Below, in pieces: positions 34,837 to 45,483 of a stretch of DNA of 64,000 nucleotides. Source of the stretch: Curtobacterium sp. MCBD17_013. Lineage in GTDB: Bacteria; Actinomycetota; Actinomycetes; Actinomycetales; Microbacteriaceae. The stretch is taken from the NCBI RefSeq assembly GCF_003234565.1, contig NZ_QKTU01000006.1, positions 1 through 64,000 of the forward strand, in the 5' to 3' direction. The number at the start of each line of letters is the position of its first letter. Within the stretch, counting starts at the first letter, position 1. The position numbers were made by a program, and so were the translations under genes. The notes beneath the pieces were generated by a model. That model was not told the origin of the DNA, ran no database searches, and saw only the letters and a program-made list of their open reading frames with translations.

Positions 34837-35712
34837 TCACCTATTCGTTTCGTCCTCGAGATCGGCCTTCACCATCCCCCCGATCTGCGGATCGTCACGC
34901 AGGGCGAACAGGACGTCGCGACCGCGTGCGCCACCCGCCCGCAACACCGCGTTGACCAACCAGTCGCGGTTGTACCGGCGGACATCGGAAACGAGGGGGA
35001 AGAGATCGTCCACGGTGTCCGGCGTGACGTGCTCGGCCAGCGCCGCAGCAAGACCCATCGCCTTATTCGGATACAGCGAGAGGACCGTGTACGCCTCCAC
35101 CATGAGCTTCCACGCAGTCTGCCCACCAGGACGCGCCAGCGTTGCGCCGACATCGCTCGCGACGTGGTCGCTGAGCTCGCGATCTCGCAACGACTCGGCG
35201 AGCACGCGGGCTCCTTCCGGAGTCAACTCCGTCATCTCGAGGACCGACCCGACGTCGATACCAACGCCCCGAAGTGCCGTGAGGATCTCGCTGTCTGCCT
35301 GCTCCCGCGCTGACGCGCGCTGCCATTCCATACTCTCGCGATAGTCCTCCGCCACGGGCCCAGCTGCGGGTATCCGTGACCACCACCAACGGGTCGCCGC
35401 CTCCCCCACATCGGCCTCGAGCACGAGTGGTTCGACGGTCTCGGAGATGTCGGAGAGCACCCAATCCGCGAGCCGCAACGTCGGGGGGAGCGCTGTCCCT
35501 GAGGCAGACCCGACCAATTCACGGTCGATGACGTCGCGGAGGTGAAGCGCGCCGAGGTAGTCGTCGAGCGTCCACGGGCGCACGGTCTCCGTCCTCGAGT
35601 CGTCGGCGAACTTCAGAACCCTGGCCGCCCAATCCTCGATCAGGGTCGAGAGGGGGAACGTGCGCGTCCCGAACGCGACGGGCTGATCCAGATCCGTGAT
35701 CTTCACGCTCAC
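34837..35712 (-). CDS. hypothetical protein, possible immunity-type gene
   Basis: 291 residues. GTG 35712 overlaps the upstream CPCC gene stop (GTGA), so the two form a coupled pair. The sequence begins VSVKITDLDQPVAFGTRTF and is rich in acidic and Trp residues, with no catalytic motif, signal peptide or membrane helix. GC content is lower than that of the core. Acidic soluble proteins paired with CPCC proteins are often seen near contact-dependent toxin loci, and an Rhs gene lies 3.7 kb away, but that link is inference. Confidence 0.6.
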   Translation of the reverse strand: MSVKITDLDQPVAFGTRTFPLSTLIEDWAARVLKFADDSRTETVRPWTLDDYLGALHLRDVIDRELVGSASGTALPPTLRLADWVLSDISETVEPLVLEADVGEAATRWWWSRIPAAGPVAEDYRESMEWQRASAREQADSEILTALRGVGIDVGSVLEMTELTPEGARVLAESLRDRELSDHVASDVGATLARPGGQTAWKLMVEAYTVLSLYPNKAMGLAAALAEHVTPDTVDDLFPLVSDVRRYNRDWLVNAVLRAGGARGRDVLFALRDDPQIGGMVKADLEDETNR

Positions 35713-35957
35713 ACATCCCTGAGCTGCCGCTCGAGATCCCATCCTTCTGGTGGACTCTCGCGAGACCACCAAGGCGCACCAAAATCAAGCCAGTTCTGCC
35801 GCCATCGGTCGTAATCGATGCCCCTGTCGTCATCCGACACTCCGAACTGATAGCCGCAACAGGGGCAGATATCGAACGAGGGAAGACCGTACCGATTACG
35901 CGCCGGCTCGTACAAGCCGGGATATCTGCACACAGGACAGCGGTACATCGTCACCAT
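35709..35957 (-). CDS. CPCC family cysteine-rich protein
   Basis: 82 residues from ATG 35957, or 79 from ATG 35948. It carries MYRCPVCRYPGLYEPA and FDICPCCGYQFGVSDDD, two CxxC pairs (zinc-ribbon style) with the family-naming CPCC, then a Trp-rich tail WLDFGAPWWSRESPPEGW. The function of the family is unknown; such genes are common near Rhs and other polymorphic-toxin genes. It is coupled to the downstream 35712 gene. Confidence 0.75.
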   Translation of the reverse strand: MVTMYRCPVCRYPGLYEPARNRYGLPSFDICPCCGYQFGVSDDDRGIDYDRWRQNWLDFGAPWWSRESPPEGWDLERQLRDV

Positions 35958-36218
35958 GTCCACCACCGTCCCCTGTCGATCATCGCAGCAGCTCTCGCAC
36001 TCCCGCACGCGGAACATTCTCGTGCAACCGCCCGGATTCGGTGCAGTGGCGTCGAGTGGGGTCCAGGGTGTGCAGAACTCGATGTGCGGGAGCAGGGAGG
36101 TGTGGTCATCAGTTGCGACCAAGGCCTTCGGCTCGCTGTTCAACCACATCCCCTCGTCCGAGGGTCGCGTGATCCGCGCGGCGCTGCCTACCCTGGTCCG
36201 GCCGACGGGAGGAACTCG

Positions 36219-37949
36219 ATGCGATCCAACACCAGCGCCAGCGCCGCTGTCCGGACCGGGGTCATGGTGGCCGCCGCGGTCCTCCTGGCCGTCCTGCTGG
36301 CCGCCGTTCGCACGCCGTCCTCGGCGAGCGCGGCCGCCACCCTCCTGTCACAGGGCAAGCCCGTCACGGCGTCCTCGGTCGAGAGCTCGGCGCACACGGC
36401 GGCCATGGCGGTCGACGGCAACACGACGACGCGATGGTCGAGTGCTCGGAGCGACGCGCAGTGGCTGCGGGTGGACCTCGGCGCGCGGGCCGCGATCTCG
36501 AGCATCACGCTCCGGTGGGAGGCCGCCTACGCCAAGGCCTACAAACTGCAGGTCTCGAGCGACGCCACGACCTGGAAGACCGTCGCGAGCACGACCGCCG
36601 GCACGGGTGGCGTCACCACGACCAAGGTCGCCGCCACCGGTCGCTACGTGCGGATGCTCGGCGTCAAGCGGGCGACGCAGTACGGGTACTCGCTGTGGGA
36701 GTTCCAGGTGTCGGGCACCCCGGTCGCCGCGACGCCGACGCCCACCCCGACCCGGAGCGCCGCCCCGACCACCGGGGTGCACGTCACCGGCACGCAGGGG
36801 CACTGGCAGCTGGCGGTCGACGGCAAGCCGTACCTCGTCAAGGGCGTGACGTTCGGGCCCGCGAATGCGCAGGCCGCCACCTACCTGGCGGACATCGCCG
36901 CGATGGGCGCGAACACCGTCCGCACCTGGGGCACGGACTCGTCGTCGGGGCAGCTGTTCGACGCCGCCGCGGCGAACGGCCTGCACGTCGTCGCGGGGCT
37001 GTGGCTCGACCAGAACGCCGACTACGCGACCAACACGTCGTACGAGTCGTCGACGCTCGCCAGCATCCAGGCGACGGTCACGGCCTACCGGAGCAAGCCG
37101 GGCCTGCTCATGTGGGACGTCGGGAACGAGGTCATGATCGGGCAGAGCGAGACCGAGCGGGTGGCGTACGCCAAGTACGTCGAGCAGGTCGCGAAGGCCA
37201 TCCACGCCATCGACCCGAACCACCCGGTGACCTCGACGGACGCCTGGACCGGCGCCTGGGCGTACTACGCCAAGTACGCGCCGGACCTCGACCTGTACGC
37301 CGTGAACACCTACAACGGGATCTCCGGCGTCAAGCAGGCCTGGGCGAGCGGCGGGTACAGCAAGCCCTACCTCGTCACCGAGACCGGGCCGGCCGGCTCG
37401 TGGGAGGTCGCGGACGACGCGAACGGCATCCCTCGCCAGCCCACGGACACCGCGGCCGCCCAGGCCTACACGAACGCCTGGAGCGACATCGTCGGTGACC
37501 CGGGAGTGGCGCTCGGCGCGACGATGTTCAACTACGGCACCGAGAACGACGAGCCGGGCGTCTGGCTCAACCTGCGGACCGACGGGCTCAAGCGGCTCGG
37601 CTACTACGCCATCGGGAAGGCCTACCGCGGGTCCGTCACCGGGAACACCCCGCCGGTGATCCAGAGTTTGACGCTGACGCCCTCGACCGGCGCTGCCCCG
37701 GGCTCGTTCATCGCGGTCTCTGCGCCCGCGACCGACCCCGACGGCGACCCGATCACCTACCAGGTATGGGAGACGAGCAAGTACATCGACGGCAATGCCG
37801 CCATGCAGCAGGTCTCGGCCACGAGCACCGGCGCCGGCACCCTCCGGATCAGCGCGCCGAGCACGGCGGGCGTGTGGAAGATCGCGGTGTACGCGCTCGA
37901 CGGGCACGGGAACGTCGGGATCGAGACGGGGTCTGTGCGGGTCAGCTGA
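36219..37949 (+). CDS. secreted glycoside hydrolase with F5/8 type C (discoidin) domain
   Basis: 576 residues from ATG 36219, with GGGAGGA at about 36206. A signal peptide (TGVMVAAAVLLAVLLAAV) is followed by a carbohydrate-binding discoidin module (about residues 40-165, GKPVTASSVESSAHTAAMAV ... LWEFQVSG), a Pro/Thr linker, and a TIM-barrel glycosidase domain (about 185-475). The acid/base is probably Glu304 in WDVGNEVM and the nucleophile Glu388 in VTETGPAG, the GH clan A arrangement of GH2/GH5-like enzymes. A C-terminal Ig-like domain (about 490-576) follows. It probably acts on beta-linked plant or fungal polysaccharide outside the cell. Confidence 0.8.
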   Translation: MRSNTSASAAVRTGVMVAAAVLLAVLLAAVRTPSSASAAATLLSQGKPVTASSVESSAHTAAMAVDGNTTTRWSSARSDAQWLRVDLGARAAISSITLRWEAAYAKAYKLQVSSDATTWKTVASTTAGTGGVTTTKVAATGRYVRMLGVKRATQYGYSLWEFQVSGTPVAATPTPTPTRSAAPTTGVHVTGTQGHWQLAVDGKPYLVKGVTFGPANAQAATYLADIAAMGANTVRTWGTDSSSGQLFDAAAANGLHVVAGLWLDQNADYATNTSYESSTLASIQATVTAYRSKPGLLMWDVGNEVMIGQSETERVAYAKYVEQVAKAIHAIDPNHPVTSTDAWTGAWAYYAKYAPDLDLYAVNTYNGISGVKQAWASGGYSKPYLVTETGPAGSWEVADDANGIPRQPTDTAAAQAYTNAWSDIVGDPGVALGATMFNYGTENDEPGVWLNLRTDGLKRLGYYAIGKAYRGSVTGNTPPVIQSLTLTPSTGAAPGSFIAVSAPATDPDGDPITYQVWETSKYIDGNAAMQQVSATSTGAGTLRISAPSTAGVWKIAVYALDGHGNVGIETGSVRVS

Positions 37950-38050
37950 TCAGCCCTGACCGAAGCAGCCCGGTGATGCTGTCTCTGACTCTGGGGCACC
38001 CTGAGCAGGACCCATCCTCAGCAGATGCGAGCGCGCCTCCTCGGACTCGA

Positions 38051-38809
38051 TCAGTCGGGAACGCTCGGGGATTCGGGCCAATCGGGCGGCAGTCCCGCAC
38101 TCTGTCGGATCTCGGCGAACGTACTCCCGGCATTCCGCAAGCCGCGCGCGGGGTGTGAACGGATCAGGTACGAGGGGCCACGGAAGAAGTCGTCCGCCAG
38201 GTAGTCCGCGCCGAGAGCGGAACAGTACGTCCTGAGGAGTTCCTCGTCGAACCTGTCCCGTACTCGCCGACTCGCGTAGCGAGCGACGTCTTCGTACTCT
38301 TGTTGCTCACCCCATGCGCCGAAATGCCAACGGTTGTCATCCTGGATGAGGTCTACCGAACGCAGGCCACTGCCATCTCGAGCGCCCGGAACAGGATCTG
38401 GGCTGTACAGGCGAAACGCGGTCCCTTGGTACGAATGTCGCGCACCCTTCGCGTCAGGTCGATAAGGCGTTCTCAATACGACCAGTCCTGGCACTCGCAG
38501 CCGTCCCGCTAGGTAACTCACACTCGACGTCGGGTCCCCGCCGATGGCGCTGTTGTCGAAGATCGCCGACCACTGTCCGTTCGTTCCGAGCACCACCTCG
38601 CGAGTCCAGGGTGCGGTGTATGGAGCAAGCGCGTCGATCGCTGCGCCCAGCCCTGACGGCAGCGCTGCAGACGTGACCGCTCGGCCGATCTCCTCACGCC
38701 AACTGCACAGCTGCTCGGCCACCTGCTCAGCCGGTGCTTGCAGTAGCCCTATCGACCAGGTAACGGGAGCGTACTGCTCGAGTGCATCGCGGGCCGTTCG
38801 ACCAGCCAT
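38051..38809 (-). CDS. hypothetical protein downstream of the Rhs locus
   Basis: 252 residues from ATG 38809, preceded by a good ribosome site AAGGAG at 6-base spacing. The protein is soluble and has the segments PVTWSIGLLQAPAEQVAEQL, WTREVVLGTNGQWSAIFDN and QQEYEDVARYASRRVRDRFD. No catalytic motif is visible. GC content is below core level. Position, size and composition fit an immunity or orphan module associated with the Rhs gene, but this cannot be shown from sequence. Confidence 0.65.
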   Translation of the reverse strand: MAGRTARDALEQYAPVTWSIGLLQAPAEQVAEQLCSWREEIGRAVTSAALPSGLGAAIDALAPYTAPWTREVVLGTNGQWSAIFDNSAIGGDPTSSVSYLAGRLRVPGLVVLRTPYRPDAKGARHSYQGTAFRLYSPDPVPGARDGSGLRSVDLIQDDNRWHFGAWGEQQEYEDVARYASRRVRDRFDEELLRTYCSALGADYLADDFFRGPSYLIRSHPARGLRNAGSTFAEIRQSAGLPPDWPESPSVPD

Positions 38810-39013
38810 CCCATCTCCTTTTTGTTCATCACTTCCGACGGATCCCCGAATCCCAGTCAGCGCATCGAGCTGGTTCGCGCGCTCGGCGGCGAACTGACGG
38901 TCGGGACCGAGACGGGACTGTCGGGACCCGAACACGCGGACCGGAGCAAGCAGCGAAAAGGCGCAGAAGGATTGAGCCGACTCCGTGTTCGCTCTCGCTG
39001 CACTCCCATGCCG

Positions 39014-39319
39014 TCATTCTCCTGATGACGTCTCGGAGAGGCGCATGAGGTTTTCGCGCAGTCTATTCACGTGCTGTTCTACCGTCCGTACGTCTGGGCG
39101 AAAAGCTTCACTCTCCAGCATCAGGGCATTCACGGTCTCGAAGTACTCCCAACTATCGATGAGCGACCCATGAGCATCGAAGTATCCGTCGAGTTCTCGC
39201 AGCGAATTCTCGATCTCCGAGCAGAAAACCCGGAACGACGTGGCTCCGGATTGCAATAGGAGGATGAGACGCTGGGCGTGAGCGATGTTGCCTCGAGCAC
39301 GCGTACCGTCGTCGATCAT
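39014..39319 (-). CDS. candidate immunity protein for the Rhs gene
   Basis: 101 residues from ATG 39319, 57 bases after the Rhs stop on the same strand. It is an all-helical-looking acidic protein (HAQRLILLLQSGATSFRVF, EIENSLRELDGYFDA, VEQHVNRLRENLMRL). A small acidic gene immediately after an Rhs gene is the classic place for an immunity gene. However, the Rhs gene has no toxin tip, so this may be an orphan left by an exchanged tip. Confidence 0.6.
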   Translation of the reverse strand: MIDDGTRARGNIAHAQRLILLLQSGATSFRVFCSEIENSLRELDGYFDAHGSLIDSWEYFETVNALMLESEAFRPDVRTVEQHVNRLRENLMRLSETSSGE

Positions 39320-39376
39320 TGAGGTCTCATCGCCACAACTCGGCCCGTCTCCCGACTCACCACAACCCGAATCCCG

Positions 39377-42300
39377 TCATCCGCACTCGTAGAGGTGATG
39401 GTCGAGGCAGTCTTCCAGGCCGGCCGACGCCTGCGGGCCAGTGACCGTAGAGGACCACGCGCCGCCCGGACCAGTCGGCGTCACCCGGTCGTTCGCGCCG
39501 TACGTGTACCGGTTCGTCTGCTGCACGCCCGTCGGTCCGGGGTCGGCTCCGGCTCCGGCTCCGGCAACGGTCTGGGGGGCGAGGTACCGCCCGAGCGCGG
39601 TGTCGAGGACCCGCGGTCCGACCTCGGTCAGCCCCGTGGAGCTCGAGGTCCGCTGGTCCAGGAACCCGTGGTCGGAGCTCCAGCCGGCACCGCTGCTGAC
39701 GGCGACGCCGAACGGGTCGAACCACCGCCGCACGACCGCGCCGGTCCTCGAGTTGCTCTCGAGGTCGACGGTCCCGTCGACGTCGGCGTCGAGCAACCAG
39801 ACGGTCGCGGCACCGGTGCCGTCGGTGTCCCGTTCGGCGACGGGGATGCCCCGGACGGAGTACGTGCGCGACGCGGTCAGGGTGGTCGACCCCGGCGCCT
39901 GATGGAGCTCGGTGTCGCCGATGAGGAGGGAGGCGCCGTCGACCGGGTCATCCTGCAGCAGCAGGTCGCCCTCGGCGTCGTAGACGTCGCCCTGGGTCTG
40001 CGTGCCGTCCACAGTGCTGATCGACTGCACCCTGCCTCCGGCGTCGTACGCCACGGTCCGCCCGTCGAGACTCGTGGTGTCACCGTCCGCGTCGTAGGTG
40101 AGCTGGTCGGTCGTCGTGGTGGTCCCGTCGGTCGTGGTGACCGACTGCGCGGCGTGGGGCTGGCTGGAGCCCGCTGCCGGGTAGGCGTACGTGCTCGTCG
40201 TGTCCGGACCGCCGGTCACGGAGTGATCGGTCTCCGACAGGCGGTTCCCGGTGCCGGTGTCGTAGGTGTAGCTGTGCCAGTAGGGCGCAGCGCCGCCGAG
40301 GCCAGCGGCCGTGGGAGTGCTGGCGCAGGCACCCGAGGCAGGGGTCCAGGCGTCGGTGAGCTCCTGGAGCGAGTCGTGTCCGAAGCACTGCGTCTCGGCC
40401 CCCGCCGCACCGGTCGTGACCGCCGAGGTGATGACGCCGGCGTCGTTCCGGTGGTAGGTCCGGTCGGCCTGGACCACGGTGGCGGATCCGGTGCCGGTCC
40501 GGTCCTCGATGCCGGTGAGCGCCCCGGTCGCTTCGTCGTACGAGTAGGCGGAGGAGTTCGCCACGGTTCCGCCGCGGTCGATCTGCGCGACCTGGCCGAG
40601 CGCGTTCACGAGGACGTCACCGTAATCAGCCGCACCACCGATCCCGACCGGGTCACCCAGCGCGCTGTAGTTCGTCACGACCTTCTCGGCCGCGAGGCCC
40701 CCCATCGCTCCGTACGTGGTCGCGAGGAGCGAACCATCCACCGCGTACCCGTAGGCGAGCGTGTAGGTCGTGCCACCGAACGCGGGTGCCGACGACGGGA
40801 TGGAGATCGTCTCGCCCGTGGGCTCGTCGTACGCGTTGTACCCGGAGTAGGACGTCGTGTACGCGGCGCCGGGAACACCGGGCACCGAGCCCGTGTAGCT
40901 CGACGATGACGTCAGCTGACCGACCTTGCGGCTGTCGTAGGTCCACGAGTCGAGCAGCGCGCCGCTGGTGCTGCCGTCGTACTCGGCGGTCCTCCGGCCG
41001 TCGTCGTCGTACGTGTACGCGACCGTCCGTCCCCGCGCGTCCGTCCGGGTGAGCTGCTCGCCGTCCGGGTCGTAGGTGGCGGTCGTCGTCCCGGAGTCGG
41101 GGTCGAGGGCGGACACCTGGTCGCCCTGGAGGTCGTAGGTCCACCGCGACTCGTTGCCGGCCGGGTCGGTCATCGACGTCATCCGTCCGGCTGCGTCGTA
41201 CCCGTACGTGGTCGTGTCGGCTCCCGTGCTGCTCGACGGGGTGCTGCCCAGGTACTGCACGAGCTTCGTCCACCGCCCGAGGGAATCCGTGGAGGTCGCC
41301 GTCGGGATCCCACCGCTCGGCGGCGTGGTGACGACCTCGTCGCTCCCCGGGTAGGTGTCCGTCGTCCGGTACAGCTCCTTGCCGAAGGACCGCGTGGCCG
41401 TCGCCAGCGTGCGGCCGGCCGCGTCGTACTGCGTCTGGGTCGAGGACTGGATCTGCTGCTGGTTCGCGGGCACGAACAGCTTGGCCGACGGCGCCACCGC
41501 ACTCGCCCAGTAGTCGTGGTCGACGACGACCACGCGCCCCTGGGCGTCGTACTGGTCGTCGGTGACGATCGAGCCGCCGGAGGGCGACGGCGCCTGCGTC
41601 TGGACCTGCTGCCCGAGGCCGTCGAACAGGGTGTCGGTCGTCACGCTCGTGGTGGCGTTCAAGGTGGTGGTGGCGACCGCGAACGGCGCGGTCTGCGACT
41701 CGGTGTAGGCGTAGGCCGAGGACGGCGACGTCGGGTACGTCGCGCGTGGCCGACCGGGCAGCCACACGTCGGTACGGCGCCCGAGGGCGTCGTACGCGGT
41801 CGTGGTGAGACCGCCGTCCGCCGCGGTCTGCGTGAGGACCTCGCCGCGCGTGCCGTCGTACCCGGTGGTGCTCGTCCAGCCCATCGGGTTGGTCGTGGTC
41901 ACGCGCGTGACCGGCCCGCCGACCGTCGGCGTGTACGCGGTCGTGGTCGTCCGGCCGAGCGCGTCACGGGATCCGGTCCTCCGACCGAGTGCGTCGTACG
42001 TGCTCGTGTCGGTCGTCGTCCACACGGGTGTGGATCCGCTGTACGACGTGACCCTGCGGGTCGACGTCGCGTCGCCGACGGTCGGCACGGCGCCGAACGC
42101 GTGCCCGTCGTAGCTCGTCTCGGTGTCCGACACCACATCGGCCGGGAGGCCCGGGTCGCCACCGCAGGCAGCGCCCGTCTCCGTCACCTCCTGTGGCAGG
42201 TCGACGATCCAAGCGTCGGTGTTCGCCGGCGCGTAGGACGTCGTGACACACGTGGTGCCGGCGTCCGACGTCGCGGTGGTCACGGACGTCGGGTCCCCGT

Positions 42301-45037
42301 GGGCGTCGTAGGTCGCCGTGGTCTGCGTGGTGCGGCTCCCACCGGACGCGATCGGCTCCGTGGTGGTGCTGTTCCCGTCGGCAACGACCCGGGCCGTGTC
42401 GAGGCCGTCGTCCGCTTCGACGCTCCCGGCCCGCGGTGTGTGCACGGTGTCGGACAACAGCGAGCCGCCGACCCCGTCGAGGTCCTTCTCCTCGTACACC
42501 CGGCCCGCGAACCACCGCGCGTCAGGGATCGTCGTCCCGGTGACGGCGACGGTCTTCGTCCCACCGCTGGCGGCAGCGCGATCGCCGTCGAGGCCCCGGA
42601 AGAACGTGTAGTCCGTGGTCTTCTGGGCCGCCGGTGTCGTGGGCGCGCCCTCGCGCACCTCGACCCGGTCGAAGCCCACCGGGACCGACCACGTGCGCTG
42701 CGCGGCCGGCGTCGACGGACTCGTGTCGTACCTCCAGGCCGGCGCGCCGGTGTACACGTAGTCGGTTTCCTGCGCGGGGTCGTTCCCGCCGCCGGTCTTC
42801 GGGTCGCGGACCGCGCTCGTGACCACGTACTCGTGGAACAGGTCCTGGCGCGCTGCGGCCGCCGGCACCACGGACGATGCCCACGGCTGCGGGAAGCACC
42901 GCTCGTCGTTGCTCGCCGCTGCCGCTTCGATCGCCGATGCCCGCGCTGCGGTGCACTGCTGTGCGGAGTAGTTCACCGAGGTCACCGCGCCCGTCGCGGC
43001 GGTGATCGACGAGATCCGCCACTTGTCGAGCGGCGCCAGCCCGCCCGTCGCGGACACCCGGTTCTGCATCCTGACACCCGCGAACCTGGTCGCGGGCTCA
43101 CTGATGCTCGTGCTCCCGGCGTACCCGGTGTGTTGCACCTGGGTCAGCCAGAGGGCCGCGCTCGTGCCGTCGCCGGGCGAGGGGAACGAGTGCGACAGGG
43201 TCCACTTGTCGACGGTCGCGTAGCCCGAACCCGAACCCGAACGGACGCTCGTGGTGACGGTGTCGAGCATCGCGTCGGTCCAGAACGTGGGGACGCGGTG
43301 CGCGGAGCAGCTGGCGCTGCACGACTGGTCCCAGGGCACATCGGGGTAGGCGGAGGCGGTGGCCGGCTTGGTCGCCGCCGCGGTGATGCTCTCCTTGGTG
43401 CACGTCTTGTGCGTGGTGTCGCTGCACCGGCCGTAAACGTCGTAACCGAACGAGGCCCGGGCCGTGGCCGCGTTCGACGAGTACACCGTGCTCCTGGTCA
43501 GGCCGTAGTCGACGTGGTCGAGCTGTCCGCCGCGGATGTACGAGGTGGTGCTGCTGCCGTCCTTCCCGTAGCTGTTCGTCTCGGCGTCGTAGTAGTACGC
43601 CTCGGCGTTGCCGTGCGTGTCGACGACGTAGTCGAGGTTTCACCGCCACGCCTGCATGCACGAGGACGACGCGAAGGTCGACGCGTGGCAGGGCTCACCG
43701 GCACCGTTCCCGAACACGGGGACCGTCCAGGCGGAGTTCGTGGTGGCCTTGCCCTTGGCCCAGCCGGGCAGCTCGTTCAGCCCGAACCAGTACTGGGTGC
43801 CGTCGGTGGTCGTGAGGCGCCAGCAGTCGGTGTCGGACGTCCCGTTCGCGGCGCAGCCGTGCGCCGTCCCGACCAGGTGCTCGAGGCGGGACCCGTCGTC
43901 CGTCTGCAGGTGCCACGCACCCGTTGCGCTGTCGCGGACCAGGGGTGTGCTGTGACCGTCGAGCTCGAGGGTCGCGTTGTCGGTCCTCCAGCAGAGGTCG
44001 CCGGAGGTCGCGACGGCGGCGCTGTCGTCCCGCGAGCACGAGACGTACTGTCGCTGGATGGAGCCGCCGCCGGTGAGGCTCCATCCGTCGCCGATCGCCG
44101 AGGGCTGGTTGTTCGTGGAACCCGTCTCGCGGTCGACCGACTGCGAGTCGTACGCGAGAGCGAGATGCGGGGTCGGGCCCGCGGCCGCAGGCGGGACCGT
44201 CATCGGGTAGGTCCACGAGAGGGACCCCGTCTGCGCGGCGACGTCCGGGGCGGACGACGGGACGGTCGCGGCGGAGGACGCAACGGTCGGGGAGGAGGAC
44301 GGAACGGTCGGAGCGGAGGCCGGCACGGTGGGGGCCGCGGTCGGCACGGTGGGGGCCGCGGCGAACGACCCCGTGCCGCTCGCCGACACCGGTCCGCTCG
44401 TCGCCGCGACGGTGGCCGCCGTCGTGGTGATCTTCGGGGTGAGCACGACGGAGCCCGAGCTCGCCGTCGTCGTCACCGGCGTCGCGTTCGTCGCCGAGAG
44501 CGCCGCTCCGGCGGGCAGGGTCACCCAGGTCGTCCGGTCCGCGACGTCAGCGCCGCCGGCGTTCGTCAGCAGGCTCCTCGGCACCTGGAGCTGGACCGCC
44601 CCGGACCTCGTGGTGCGATCGGTCCGCTTGATGTCGAGGGCCAGGCCGTCGAGGTGTCGCGTCTGGGCGGTGGTCGAGCTCACGACGCTGATCGAGACGC
44701 TCCGGACCGCACTGGACGAACTGCCCTGCGACTTGACTTGGATGCCAGTCCCGCCGACCGCGGTCCAGCGCGTCGCATTCAGGGCCACCGTGTACGTCCC
44801 GGAGGGCCGGCTGACGGCGGGCGTGCTGACGCTCGTGGAGGATGCCGGCGCGGCGGCGACGAGCGCCGGGCTCGCGACGTGGCCGGTGGCCGACGTCCCC
44901 GGGGCCGCGCTGAGCGACGCGGCCGTCGCCGGTGTCGCGGTCAGCGCGGCTGCGACGACCGCCATGACTCCGATCGTGACGACGGCAGCCCGACTCAGAG
45001 ATGCTCTCGAGCGCAGGCCACGTCCGTGGTGGCTCAT
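39377..45037 (-). pseudogene. secreted Rhs/YD-repeat (WapA-like) protein gene with one in-frame TGA
   Basis: Read from ATG 45037, the frame opens with a signal peptide (AVVTIGVMAVVAAALTATPA), then a Thr/Ser/Pro-rich stretch with TVPTAAPTVPASAPTVPSSS-type repeats, and the N-terminal Rhs shell (MQAWR). It meets TGA at 43640-43642, where TGG is expected (AWR-W-NLDYVVDTHGNAEAYYY), and continues in the same frame to the stop at 39377. About 1885 residues in all would be encoded. The larger part contains many YD repeats (TYDxxGR) and the end-of-core signature VLDTALGRYLAP. Only some 40 residues follow, ending LEDCLDHHLYECG, so no recognisable toxin tip is present. Either the gene is broken, or the stop is a sequencing error. 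YD-repeat proteins act as cell-surface toxin carriers. Confidence 0.8.
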
Positions 45038-45084
45038 GCGGCTGACGCCGATAGCCGATACGCCCGCGCCACGATGCCGGCCAT
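45034..45084 (-). CDS. possible 16-residue leader peptide before the Rhs gene
   Basis: ATG 45084, preceded by GGGGGAAGC, opens a 16-codon frame (MAGIVARAYRLSASAA) whose TGA overlaps the ATG of the Rhs gene (ATGA). It would provide the ribosome site the Rhs start itself lacks, by translational coupling. The frame is short, so chance cannot be excluded. Confidence 0.3.
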   Translation of the reverse strand: MAGIVARAYRLSASAA

Positions 45085-45483
45085 GCTTCCCCCAGAGTGC
45101 GATCGGTGAGAAGTACGAGCGACTCTCACTCAGGCGCGATGCTAGCGAGCAGCGTGACAGCGCTGGGCGCCCCTGTCCGAGGGGTCCCCAGTGATTCCGC
45201 GGCCGAGGACGTAGTTGCTGTCAGGACCCTCATCGATCACCGCGTCGGCAAGCGTCCGAGCCTTTGCACCCATCAGTGCCATGAACGTCAGATCCGCCAG
45301 CGAACGGCCGGTCCCGTTCGCCGAGCTCATCGACCTGCACAACGACCTCGCGGCTCAGCTGGACTCCGAACGCGACCTGCCCTTGGTGCCTGCCATCCAG
45401 CACTGAGGTGGTCTCCAGAGCGCTGCTTCATGCACCGCGCTCTGGGGCTGTCGCCGGACCTCCTGATCTGACTGGATTGCTCC
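45085..45483. other. gap upstream of Rhs with gene remnants
   Basis: No confident gene. A 41-residue plus-strand frame at 45281-45406 (FAELIDLHNDLAAQLDSERD) looks protein-like but lacks a ribosome site and may be the tail of a decayed gene. The promoter of the Rhs gene must lie in the left part. Confidence 0.3.

Noticed and set aside
39395-45109. Several long plus-strand frames opposite the Rhs gene (504 and 1197 codons)
   Set aside because: Arg/Val/Gly-rich mirror frames of the repetitive Rhs coding strand, without ribosome sites or domains.
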